This document shows positions 26,370 to 33,675 of a stretch of DNA of 64,000 nucleotides, piece after piece. Source of the stretch: Coprovicinus avistercoris (GTDB lineage Bacteria; Actinomycetota; Coriobacteriia; Coriobacteriales; Atopobiaceae); the NCBI GenBank assembly GCA_018714895.1, contig DVMQ01000017.1, positions 158,747-222,746 on the forward strand, written 5' to 3'. Position 1 is the first letter of the stretch. Every line of letters starts with the position of its first letter. The notes beneath the pieces are model-generated. The model worked only from the letters and a program-made list of their open reading frames with translations, was not told the DNA's origin and did not search any database. The translations under genes were made by a program, and so were the position numbers.

Positions 26370-26407
26370 GCCCCGCATCGGAGAAATGACTGGTGCGGGG
26401 CTTTTTT
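26370..26407 (+). terminator. Intra-operon terminator/attenuator
   Basis: GCCCCGCA (26370-26377) and TGCGGGGC (26394-26401) form a perfect 8-bp GC-rich stem followed by TTTTTT. It is placed between the binding-protein and permease genes, so it likely stops most transcripts and keeps the binding protein in excess. Confidence 0.88.
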
Positions 26408-26459
26408 AGAAGGAATGGGACGCAGTCTTGCGTCGTTATATATCGGATCGGAGGTCGCA

Positions 26460-27446
26460 ATGGCTGAGGCGACCGTGGAGAAAAATAAAAGGAGAGGATT
26501 GAGTCCGATGGCGCGCTATGTGCTTAAGCGCATAGCAATAGCGGCGGTTACACTTTTTATAATCCTATTCGTGCTCTTTATGCTCCTCTCTTTCATGCCT
26601 GGTTCTCCGTTTAATAACGAAGAAAAACTCAGTGCCGAACAAATTGCTGCTATGCGAGCTCACTATGGACTCGATAAACCAGTAATAGAGCGCTTCTTTC
26701 TCTACATTTGGAATATGCTGCACGGAGATTTTGGTGTTTCTTATAACATCATGACAAATATGCCTATTGCACAAATGGTGGGGCCAAGGATTGCTCTTAC
26801 GCTGCGTATTGGTTTGGAAGCAGGTATTCTCGGTGCCATTGTTGGCGTGATATTAGGTGTGTTGGCTGCTCTTAAGGAGCGCTCTGGATGGGATACCTTT
26901 GCAACTGTTTTGGCGGTTATTGGTGTGAGTCTGCCATCCTTTGTAGTGGCTCTGTTTCTCTCGTTTTTCTTGGGATTCCAATTAAAGGTATTGCCACTGC
27001 TCTACAGTTCGACAAATCCGGAGATCTCAACAATTCTGCCTGTACTGGCTTTGGCAATGTTTCCAATGGCAAGTGTGGAGCGTTATACCCGCTCTGAGAT
27101 GATAAGCATTATGAACTCAGACTACATGTTGCTAGCAGCATCAAAAGGCGTACCTAAAGCAAAACTCGTACTTCGTCATGCACTGCGCAATACACTTATT
27201 AGCGTAATTACGGTATTAGTGCCGTTGCTTGTGAGCCTTATGAGCGGCTCGCTTGTAATGGAGAAGATCTTCTCCATTCCTGGTTTGGGCAGTTTGTACA
27301 TTCAGGCTATTCAGCAAAATGATTACAACGTCGTCCTCACGATAAGTTTTATTTATAGCCTCATGTTCATTATCGCAATGCTTCTGGTGGATATTGCTTA
27401 CGGGCTCATTGATCCTCGAATAAGGCTTGCTGGGGGGAAGGATTAA
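26460..27446 (+). CDS. Peptide ABC transporter permease (DppB-like)
   Basis: About 328 aa from ATG 26460 (GGAGG site just before). The frame is open upstream to 26364, but that part overlaps the terminator. Six membrane helices are expected, the first at VTLFIILFVLFMLLSF. HYGLDKPVIERF and GDFGVSY are typical DppB segments. The EAA loop that contacts the ATPases reads LAASKGVPKAKLVLRHALRNT. It forms the channel with the next permease. The leader contains CGTTATATATCG at 26434-26445, a weak relative of the island palindrome. Confidence 0.92.
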   Translation: MAEATVEKNKRRGLSPMARYVLKRIAIAAVTLFIILFVLFMLLSFMPGSPFNNEEKLSAEQIAAMRAHYGLDKPVIERFFLYIWNMLHGDFGVSYNIMTNMPIAQMVGPRIALTLRIGLEAGILGAIVGVILGVLAALKERSGWDTFATVLAVIGVSLPSFVVALFLSFFLGFQLKVLPLLYSSTNPEISTILPVLALAMFPMASVERYTRSEMISIMNSDYMLLAASKGVPKAKLVLRHALRNTLISVITVLVPLLVSLMSGSLVMEKIFSIPGLGSLYIQAIQQNDYNVVLTISFIYSLMFIIAMLLVDIAYGLIDPRIRLAGGKD

Positions 27447-27448
27447 GT

Positions 27449-28474
27449 ATGATGACGACAAATACACTTACCCCCGAGATCTCTGAAGAAGATAAGCTTT
27501 TTCAATTTGCGCATCCTGAGGATCATCTCGATATTGATGAGCGAGAATATGCCAATTATTCGTATGTTCGTGAGACACTCAATCGCTTTTTAGCAAATAA
27601 AGGAGCGGTTGTAAGTCTTGTTGTTATTGCCCTTATTGTTCTCATGGCAATATTTGCACCAATGGTAAGCCCATATACCTACTACGACACGAATCCCTCT
27701 ATTACCAATTTGCCTCCGCGTATCCCTGTTCTTGAATCTATAGGAATTTGCGATGGCATGCAAAATGGTGTGAACGTCTATGCGCAGGATGGTGTACCAG
27801 GGGAGTACCACTTCTTTGGTACGGATGGCTTAGGCCGTGATATTTGGACTCGTGTGTGGGAAGGAACACGTATTTCACTCATGATTGCATTTATTGCAGT
27901 GATCGTGGGTGTGCTTATCGGTATTGTGTATGGCTTAATCTCAGGTTACTTTGGCGGAAAAGTTGACATTGTGATGCAACGTTTTACTGAGATTCTGAAT
28001 TCAATTCCGCAACTTGTTATTACAACACTTTTAATTGTGGTGCTTAAGCCTGGCCTGATGAACATCGTTATCGTGCTGTTTTTGACAGGCTGGATAGATA
28101 TGAGCCGTATTGTTCGAGCACAGGTACTCAAGTACAAAACGCAAGAGTTCACCCTTGCAGCACGTACCCTTGGCGTCAGTGCCAAAGACATTATTTTTAA
28201 GGAAATACTTCCCAATACCATGCCTCAGGTTGTCGTGACCTTTATGTTCTCAATTCCAAACGCAATCTTCCTGGAAGCGTTTTTAGCTTTTATCGGGTTG
28301 GGCATCCCTGCGCCAACTGCGTCTTTGGGCACGATGATTAACGATGGTTACAACGCGGCGATGACGTATCCATATCAGGTGTTAGCTCCTGTATGCGTAC
28401 TTGCCATTCTCATGCTTGGCTTTAACTTGTTTGGTGATGGTTTGCGCGATGCGCTCGATCCCGAGAGGTCCTAG
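27449..28474 (+). CDS. Peptide ABC transporter permease (DppC-like)
   Basis: 341 aa. An N-terminal cytoplasmic stretch of about 50 residues is followed by a helix (VVSLVVIALIVLMAIFAPM), a large loop containing HFFGTDGLGRDIWTRVWEGTR (DppC hallmark), five more helices, and the EAA loop LAARTLGVSAKDIIFKEILPN. It starts 2 bp after the DppB-like gene. Together they make the import pore. Confidence 0.93.
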   Translation: MMTTNTLTPEISEEDKLFQFAHPEDHLDIDEREYANYSYVRETLNRFLANKGAVVSLVVIALIVLMAIFAPMVSPYTYYDTNPSITNLPPRIPVLESIGICDGMQNGVNVYAQDGVPGEYHFFGTDGLGRDIWTRVWEGTRISLMIAFIAVIVGVLIGIVYGLISGYFGGKVDIVMQRFTEILNSIPQLVITTLLIVVLKPGLMNIVIVLFLTGWIDMSRIVRAQVLKYKTQEFTLAARTLGVSAKDIIFKEILPNTMPQVVVTFMFSIPNAIFLEAFLAFIGLGIPAPTASLGTMINDGYNAAMTYPYQVLAPVCVLAILMLGFNLFGDGLRDALDPERS

Positions 28475-28483
28475 GTGATCGCT

Positions 28484-29566
28484 ATGACGAGTAAACGCAA
28501 ACAAGTTCTAAAAGTGCGTGATCTTAAAGTCTCATTCAAGACAGCAAATGGTCTTGTCCACGCAGTTCGCGGAGTTGACCTCGATGTATATCGTGGTGAA
28601 ACGGTGGCCATTGTAGGTGAATCAGGCTCGGGCAAATCGGTTACAGCCAAACAGATCATGGGCATTCATACGCATAACCAAGTGATAGAAGCAGGAAGTG
28701 CTGAATTTACTTATACCGATGCAACAGGAACGGAAAAGACTGTTGATCTGATGCAACTTTCTGATAAGGAAATGGTGGGCCTTAAGGGAAACCATATAGC
28801 CATGGTATTTCAAGACCCGTTGACTTCGCTCGATCCAACTATGAAAATTGAGCGTCAGCTATCGGAGAGCTTAACTGAGCACACCGATCTTCAAGGTGAA
28901 GCGCTCCATGCACGTTGTGTTGAACTATTAGAGCTCGTAGGTATTACGAGCCCGGAGGAGCGTCTAAAGAGTTATCCTCATCAACTCTCCGGCGGTATGA
29001 GACAACGTGTAGTGATTGCTATCGCGCTTTCCTGCAATCCTGATCTGCTTATTTGTGATGAGCCTACTACTGCACTTGATGTCACCATTCAAGCCCGTAT
29101 TCTTGAGCTCATACTAGAGCTTCAGCGAAAATTAAATATCTCCGTAATATTCATCACACATAACTTGGGTGTTGTCGCAAAGGTAGCCGATTACGTCAAT
29201 GTAATGTACGCCGGAAAGGTTGTGGAAGCAGGTACCACCGAGGATGTCTTTTTCGATCCTCGTCATCCCTATACATGGGGACTGCTTTCATCTATGCCAT
29301 CGGTATCTGCCAATCGGGAAGAGCGACTCTATACGATTAAAGGAAATCCTCCCAATATGCTTAACGATATTCAGGGTGATGCTTTTGCACCGCGCAATCC
29401 ATATGCCCTGGAAATCGATTTTGTCAAAGAACCACCCAAATTCTCTATTAACGAACATCACTGGGCAGCCACATGGTTACTTGATCCGCGTGCTCCCAAA
29501 GTGGAATTACCGGAGCAATTGCGTGCTCGCATTGCAGCCATGAAGCAAGAGGGAGGCGATGCATAA
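28484..29566 (+). CDS. Peptide ABC transporter ATPase (DppD-like)
   Basis: About 360 aa from ATG 28484, which follows TAGGTGATC, a near-perfect match to the 16S 3' end; an in-frame GTG at 28475 is the alternative. It has Walker A GESGSGKS, signature LSGGMRQRV, Walker B LLICDEPTTALD and a His switch (FITHNLG). The C-terminal oligopeptide-transporter extension (HPYTWGLLSSMPS) is present, but the four Cys that hold an Fe-S cluster in some members are absent. It hydrolyses ATP to drive uptake. Its stop overlaps the next ATG (taATG). Confidence 0.94.
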   Translation: MTSKRKQVLKVRDLKVSFKTANGLVHAVRGVDLDVYRGETVAIVGESGSGKSVTAKQIMGIHTHNQVIEAGSAEFTYTDATGTEKTVDLMQLSDKEMVGLKGNHIAMVFQDPLTSLDPTMKIERQLSESLTEHTDLQGEALHARCVELLELVGITSPEERLKSYPHQLSGGMRQRVVIAIALSCNPDLLICDEPTTALDVTIQARILELILELQRKLNISVIFITHNLGVVAKVADYVNVMYAGKVVEAGTTEDVFFDPRHPYTWGLLSSMPSVSANREERLYTIKGNPPNMLNDIQGDAFAPRNPYALEIDFVKEPPKFSINEHHWAATWLLDPRAPKVELPEQLRARIAAMKQEGGDA

Positions 29567-30534
29567 TGTCTCAAACTCCTACGACCGATTCGGTGCCTCG
29601 CGTTGATGTTGATCCGACAAAACCTTTGCTCAGCGTGAAGCATTTAAAACAGTATTTCAAAATCCCTGGAGGAAATGTTGTCAAGGCAGTAGATGATATT
29701 TCTTTTGACATTATGCCTGGTGAAACCTTTGGTTTAGTAGGTGAGTCCGGTTCCGGTAAATCAACGACGGGCCGTGCTGTCATACGTCTTGACGAAATAA
29801 CCTCAGGAACTATTGAGTTTGATGGAGATGATATTTCAGGTTCATTTTCAAAAGAGGTAGAGCAACGCCTTCGCTCCAATATGTCTATGGTGTTCCAAGA
29901 TCCGATGGCATCGCTCAATCCTTATCACAAGGTGATAGATACGATTGCAACCGGTCTTGATGCTCATCATCCTCATATGGATAAAAAAGAACGAGAAGCA
30001 ATTGTCTACCATATGATGGACCGTGTAGGTCTTTCGCGTTCACAAGCGAATCGCTATCCAAGTCAGTTTTCTGGTGGACAACGACAGCGCGTAGGGCTTG
30101 CTCGTGCACTTATTATGAACCCTAAACTCCTTATTGCTGATGAGGCTATTTCTGCTCTGGATGTGTCTATTCAGGCTCAGGTTGTAAACCTCATGAAGGA
30201 TATTCAGGAAGAAACAGGGACCGCATATCTCTTTATTGCACACGATCTGTCTATGGTGCGCTATATCTCGGATCATATTGCTGTTATGCATCTGGGACAT
30301 ATCGTGGAATCAGGACGAACAGACGAGATATTTGCAAACCCGATTCATCCATATACAAAATCACTCATCTCAGCCATCCCACGATTTAATCCACAAATTG
30401 AACGCAATCGCCATCCACTGGTATATGACGTTGAAGAATTTGGTATCCGTTATGATGAAGGCAGTTACCATGCCATATCTGACACCCATTCCGTCCTCGC
30501 GACCGATGAGCAGTTCTATGCCTGGCAGCGCTAA
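29566..30534 (+). CDS. Peptide ABC transporter ATPase (DppF/OppF-like)
   Basis: 322 aa. It has Walker A GESGSGKSTTG, signature FSGGQRQRVGLARAL, Walker B LLIADEAISALD and switch FIAHDLS. It is the second ATPase of the heterodimeric motor and is translationally coupled to the DppD-like gene by a one-base overlap. It carries the C-terminal HPYTKSLISAIP segment of OppF. The walker-B neighbour reads EAISALD where most family members have EPVSALD. The third GntR gene begins 37 bp downstream. Confidence 0.94.
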   Translation: MSQTPTTDSVPRVDVDPTKPLLSVKHLKQYFKIPGGNVVKAVDDISFDIMPGETFGLVGESGSGKSTTGRAVIRLDEITSGTIEFDGDDISGSFSKEVEQRLRSNMSMVFQDPMASLNPYHKVIDTIATGLDAHHPHMDKKEREAIVYHMMDRVGLSRSQANRYPSQFSGGQRQRVGLARALIMNPKLLIADEAISALDVSIQAQVVNLMKDIQEETGTAYLFIAHDLSMVRYISDHIAVMHLGHIVESGRTDEIFANPIHPYTKSLISAIPRFNPQIERNRHPLVYDVEEFGIRYDEGSYHAISDTHSVLATDEQFYAWQR

Positions 30535-30571
30535 GCGCGGTTGGGGTGTCCTGACGGAGGACTCTGACATC

Positions 30572-31387
30572 GTGATGACGCAGCGTAAGGACCTAGTACT
30601 CGATTCGTATACAAACGGGCTTCTTTATTTACAGCTCGAAACTGAGCTGAAGCAGAAGATGCTTGTTGGTGAGTATGCCGTGGGGGAACGTATACCCACC
30701 GAGCCTGAGCTTTGCGAGGAGTACGGAGTTAGCAGAATTACGGTGCGGCGCGCCGTTCAAGATCTTGTTGATGAGGGATTATTAAAAAAAGTGCGGGGAC
30801 GTGGCACTTTTGTGGCAGTTCCTAAGTATGTTGTAGGTGTCGGCACTGATATTTCCCACGGTTTCCATGAATTAAATATGCAAGGTGGTATGGAAACGGG
30901 CTATGAAATTATAGAAGCAAAAGAGATTTCGGCTTCTGGTTCTGTGCGAGAGCGCTTGCAGCTCAATAATAATGAAACTGCTTTCTATGTACGTCGCCTC
31001 ATTCTTGAAGGGGATGTGCCATTTGCCATAGATGATCTTTATGTTTCATCAGCAAAGTTTCCAGGGCTTTTGGAACGGCTTGATGATAAAACCCCTTTTT
31101 ACGATCTTGTACAAAGCACCTATAAGTATTCTTTTGGTTCTGAGGACGTTTCTTTAGATGCTTCTACTACAAGAAATGATGAAGCAAAACTCCTAAAATG
31201 TTCTGTTGGTGCGCCTCTTTTTATTTTGAGAAAAACGATTGCCCAGGCCGATGGCTCGCCGCTTCATTATTCAAAATCGATAATTCGAGCCGACAGGATT
31301 TCATACCACTTTCAAGTGGATCGTGACGGAAAAATTGAAGGCTTGAATGATCAATTCATAATAGACAAGCCATCAGGCAACAATTAA
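30572..31387 (+). CDS. GntR-family regulator with UTRA domain (3)
   Basis: About 271 aa. The frame is open back into the ATPase gene, but the GGAGG at 30556-30560 points to GTG 30572 (or ATG 30575). The winged-helix part is PTEPELCEEYGVSRITVRRAVQDL with wing KKVRGRGTFV, and the UTRA effector domain follows. PTE-x-ELC-x-xY-x-VSRITIR is the pattern seen in E. coli FrlR, so this one is the closest FrlR match of the three. As last gene of the frlB/transporter operon it probably controls that operon. Confidence 0.9.
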   Translation: MMTQRKDLVLDSYTNGLLYLQLETELKQKMLVGEYAVGERIPTEPELCEEYGVSRITVRRAVQDLVDEGLLKKVRGRGTFVAVPKYVVGVGTDISHGFHELNMQGGMETGYEIIEAKEISASGSVRERLQLNNNETAFYVRRLILEGDVPFAIDDLYVSSAKFPGLLERLDDKTPFYDLVQSTYKYSFGSEDVSLDASTTRNDEAKLLKCSVGAPLFILRKTIAQADGSPLHYSKSIIRADRISYHFQVDRDGKIEGLNDQFIIDKPSGNN

Positions 31388-31397
31388 ATCCATGCAC

Positions 31398-31427
31398 GCT
31401 GGGTATAGACGTTTGTCTATGCCCAGC
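31398..31427. terminator. Bidirectional hairpin between convergent genes
   Basis: GCTGGGTATAGAC (31398-31410) pairs with GTCTATGCCCAGC (31415-31427), 13 bp with one wobble and a GTTT loop. It overlaps the 3' end of the acylphosphatase gene. There is no good T tract on either side. Confidence 0.6.
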
Positions 31428-31734
31428 GGACAGACAGTTCGTTTTCTCCTTCTACAGGTGCAATATCGTCGGATTCGGTTACAACGAAGGTAAGATGACG
31501 ACGATTGTAGTCGGCTTGAAGCATGCCAAAGAACGAAGCGATGGCATCATTGGTGCCTTGTAGCTCCATTGAGACGCTTCCATCAAGCTCATTGCGCACC
31601 CAACCGGTGCATCCAACGCGTTTGGCGATCATGCAACAAGTCCAGCGAAATCCCACTGCTTGGACAGTGCCTTCAAATCGCAGAGCAACTCGACGAATTG
31701 TTTCGTCGGAGATATCATATGTATCTGTAGACAT
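31417..31734 (-). CDS. acyP: Acylphosphatase
   Basis: 105 aa. ATG 31734 lies 5 bases after GGAG; the in-frame GTG at 31740 is too close to that site. It hydrolyses carboxyl-phosphate bonds such as acetyl or carbamoyl phosphate. The family pattern FEGTVQAVGFRW carries the catalytic Arg, and GWVRNELDGSV carries the catalytic Asn. It has a short extra N-terminal piece of about 13 residues. It is alone on the minus strand between the GntR gene and the DegV gene. Confidence 0.93.
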   Translation of the reverse strand: MSTDTYDISDETIRRVALRFEGTVQAVGFRWTCCMIAKRVGCTGWVRNELDGSVSMELQGTNDAIASFFGMLQADYNRRHLTFVVTESDDIAPVEGENELSVRWA

Positions 31735-31898
31735 AGACACTCCAATTTCTTTACGCCACTTCCTTGTATCGTAAACATTTTTGATGTCCTTGTAACCACA
31801 TCCTGTCTCAGTTTAGGAAGTGGTGGTAATCGCCTACAATGAGCAGGACCATTTGAATTACCACGTATACCTCTGGTTGTTCTCAGAAGGGGAAGGCT

Positions 31899-32843
31899 AT
31901 GGAGCCAAAGTTTTTTCTCATGACGGATTCTCCCTGCGATTTTTCTCAAAAAATGGTGGATGATGCAGGAATTGGCCTCATTCGCTTCTCCTATGCTGAG
32001 GCGGATAAAACAGATGGAGGGCTTTGTGGAACAGACGATTTGTTTGAAAGTCGTTCTGCTCATGAGTTTTATGAGGCCATTCGTAAAGGCGCTCATCCTC
32101 TCACTTCACAACCTTCGCAGATGGAATTTGAAGAGCACTTTCGTCGCTGTTTAGAGCTCGATATTCCAACAGTCTATCTTTGCTTTGACTCTGCACTCTC
32201 TGGTGCTTACGAAGGAGCTTGTCTTGCACTAGCTCGTATGGAGGAAGAAGCTGGAAAGAAGCTTCCAATCTATATCGTGGATACCAAACTTGCGTCTACC
32301 GCTCAGTATCTTTTCATTGTTGAGGCCATCCACCAGCGCGACCGTGGTCTGACTGCAGAGGAAATGGTGAGTTGGGCTGAAGAGGCTCGTTACTATCTGC
32401 ATGCAATGTTTATGGTAGAAGATCTCGATTGCTTGCATCGTGGTGGACGTCTGCCCAAAGGAGTTGCCGTTGTTGGTGGTGCGCTTGATGTAAAGCCGCT
32501 CCTTACCATTGATGTTGAGGGAGCACTTTCCGTAATCGGCATTACTCGTGGCAGGAAAAAGGGCATTCGTAAACTTGCCGCCAACTTTAGCAACAACCAT
32601 AACCATGATGAATTTTCCAACATTGTTTCTATTGGTAATGCTGATTGTCCTAAAGATGCAGAGCGTCTTATTGAGCTCATAAATAAAGAGGATGATTCAA
32701 CCATTACGATGGTTTCAACTATTGGCCCAACTATTGGCTGCCACGTAGGTCCTGGCATGATTGCTTGCTGCTTCTGGGGAAATGATCGTCGGGAGGGAAT
32801 GTCCATCTCCGATCGGATTGCTGCAAGCGTACGCAAGTCGTAG
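31899..32843 (+). CDS. DegV family protein (fatty-acid binding)
   Basis: 314 aa, a little longer than the usual 280. DegV/FakB proteins hold a fatty acid for the kinase FakA. Visible features are LMTDSPCDFS at the N-terminus, the PLTSQPSQMEFEEHF loop (T-S-Q/P lipid-head site), DTKLAS and LDCLHRGGRLPKG, and the C-terminal TIGPTIGCHVGPGMI. No fakA lies nearby. The metallophosphoesterase gene starts 8 bp downstream, so the two are cotranscribed. Confidence 0.9.
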   Translation: MEPKFFLMTDSPCDFSQKMVDDAGIGLIRFSYAEADKTDGGLCGTDDLFESRSAHEFYEAIRKGAHPLTSQPSQMEFEEHFRRCLELDIPTVYLCFDSALSGAYEGACLALARMEEEAGKKLPIYIVDTKLASTAQYLFIVEAIHQRDRGLTAEEMVSWAEEARYYLHAMFMVEDLDCLHRGGRLPKGVAVVGGALDVKPLLTIDVEGALSVIGITRGRKKGIRKLAANFSNNHNHDEFSNIVSIGNADCPKDAERLIELINKEDDSTITMVSTIGPTIGCHVGPGMIACCFWGNDRREGMSISDRIAASVRKS

Positions 32844-32851
32844 GGAGCCCG

Positions 32852-33595
32852 ATGGCTGCTCTCGTAACAGGAGACCTTCACGGAGGGATTGATATCCACA
32901 GGTTCTTTCCCTCAGCATTTCCTGAAGGCCGTGTGCTCACAAAAGATGATTACCTTATTGTTGCAGGTGATTTTGGCCTCGTTTGGAACTTCGGTATGGA
33001 GGAACTAGGCTGGCTCGATTGGCTCGAAGATCGACCATGGACCACGCTTTTTGTTGACGGCAATCATGAAAATCATGAGGCGTTATCTGCTTTGCCAGTA
33101 GAGCAGTGGCATGGAGGTAACGTCCACCGCATTCGTCCTTCGGTATTGCACCTTATGCGTGGACAAGTGTTTGATATCTGTGGCAGCACGGTTTTTACCA
33201 TGGGTGGGGCTACATCGGTCGATCGAGCAATGCGTGTGGAAGGTGAGAGTTGGTGGCCGCAAGAGATGCCGTCTGCAGCTGAATATGCGGAAGCAGAAGC
33301 AAATCTTGCAGCGCATAACTGGTCCGTCGATTATGTCGTAACACATTGTTGTGCAACACAGCTGTTGGATACCCTCTATGATGGAGATATCTGGCAGGGG
33401 CCCGACGAACTCACCGACTGGTTTGACATGCTTGAGCATCGCCTTTTATTCAAACATTGGTATTTTGGTCATCATCATCGAGATATGGTTATTATTCCTG
33501 ACCACAGGGCACTATATCGAGACATCGTGCCTTTAGGTGATGATGAACCCTTGAATCAACAGAGTAGCTCTGAAGAATTCGTGACTGATGTGTAA
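32852..33595 (+). CDS. Calcineurin-like metallophosphoesterase
   Basis: 247 aa. All metal motifs of the superfamily are present in order: GDLHG (residues 7-11), GDFG, DGNHENH, a His in VVTHCC, and GHHHRD near residue 208. It splits phosphoesters using two metal ions. The substrate is unknown; small members of this type act on nucleotides or phosphoproteins. It lies 8 bp after degV. No membrane helix or signal is present. Confidence 0.87.
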   Translation: MAALVTGDLHGGIDIHRFFPSAFPEGRVLTKDDYLIVAGDFGLVWNFGMEELGWLDWLEDRPWTTLFVDGNHENHEALSALPVEQWHGGNVHRIRPSVLHLMRGQVFDICGSTVFTMGGATSVDRAMRVEGESWWPQEMPSAAEYAEAEANLAAHNWSVDYVVTHCCATQLLDTLYDGDIWQGPDELTDWFDMLEHRLLFKHWYFGHHHRDMVIIPDHRALYRDIVPLGDDEPLNQQSSSEEFVTDV

Positions 33596-33675
33596 CATTC
33601 GCCGAGAAGGTAGAGCAAAACGTCAAGAGAGCGCGAAAATGGTGAACGCAAAACTTGCGTTAGGAGGACGCTGAG

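Noticed and set aside
30236..30571. Long N-terminal extension of the third GntR gene
   Set aside because: It runs out of frame inside the OppF-like gene; the ribosome-binding site at 30556-30560 fixes the start at 30572 or 30575.
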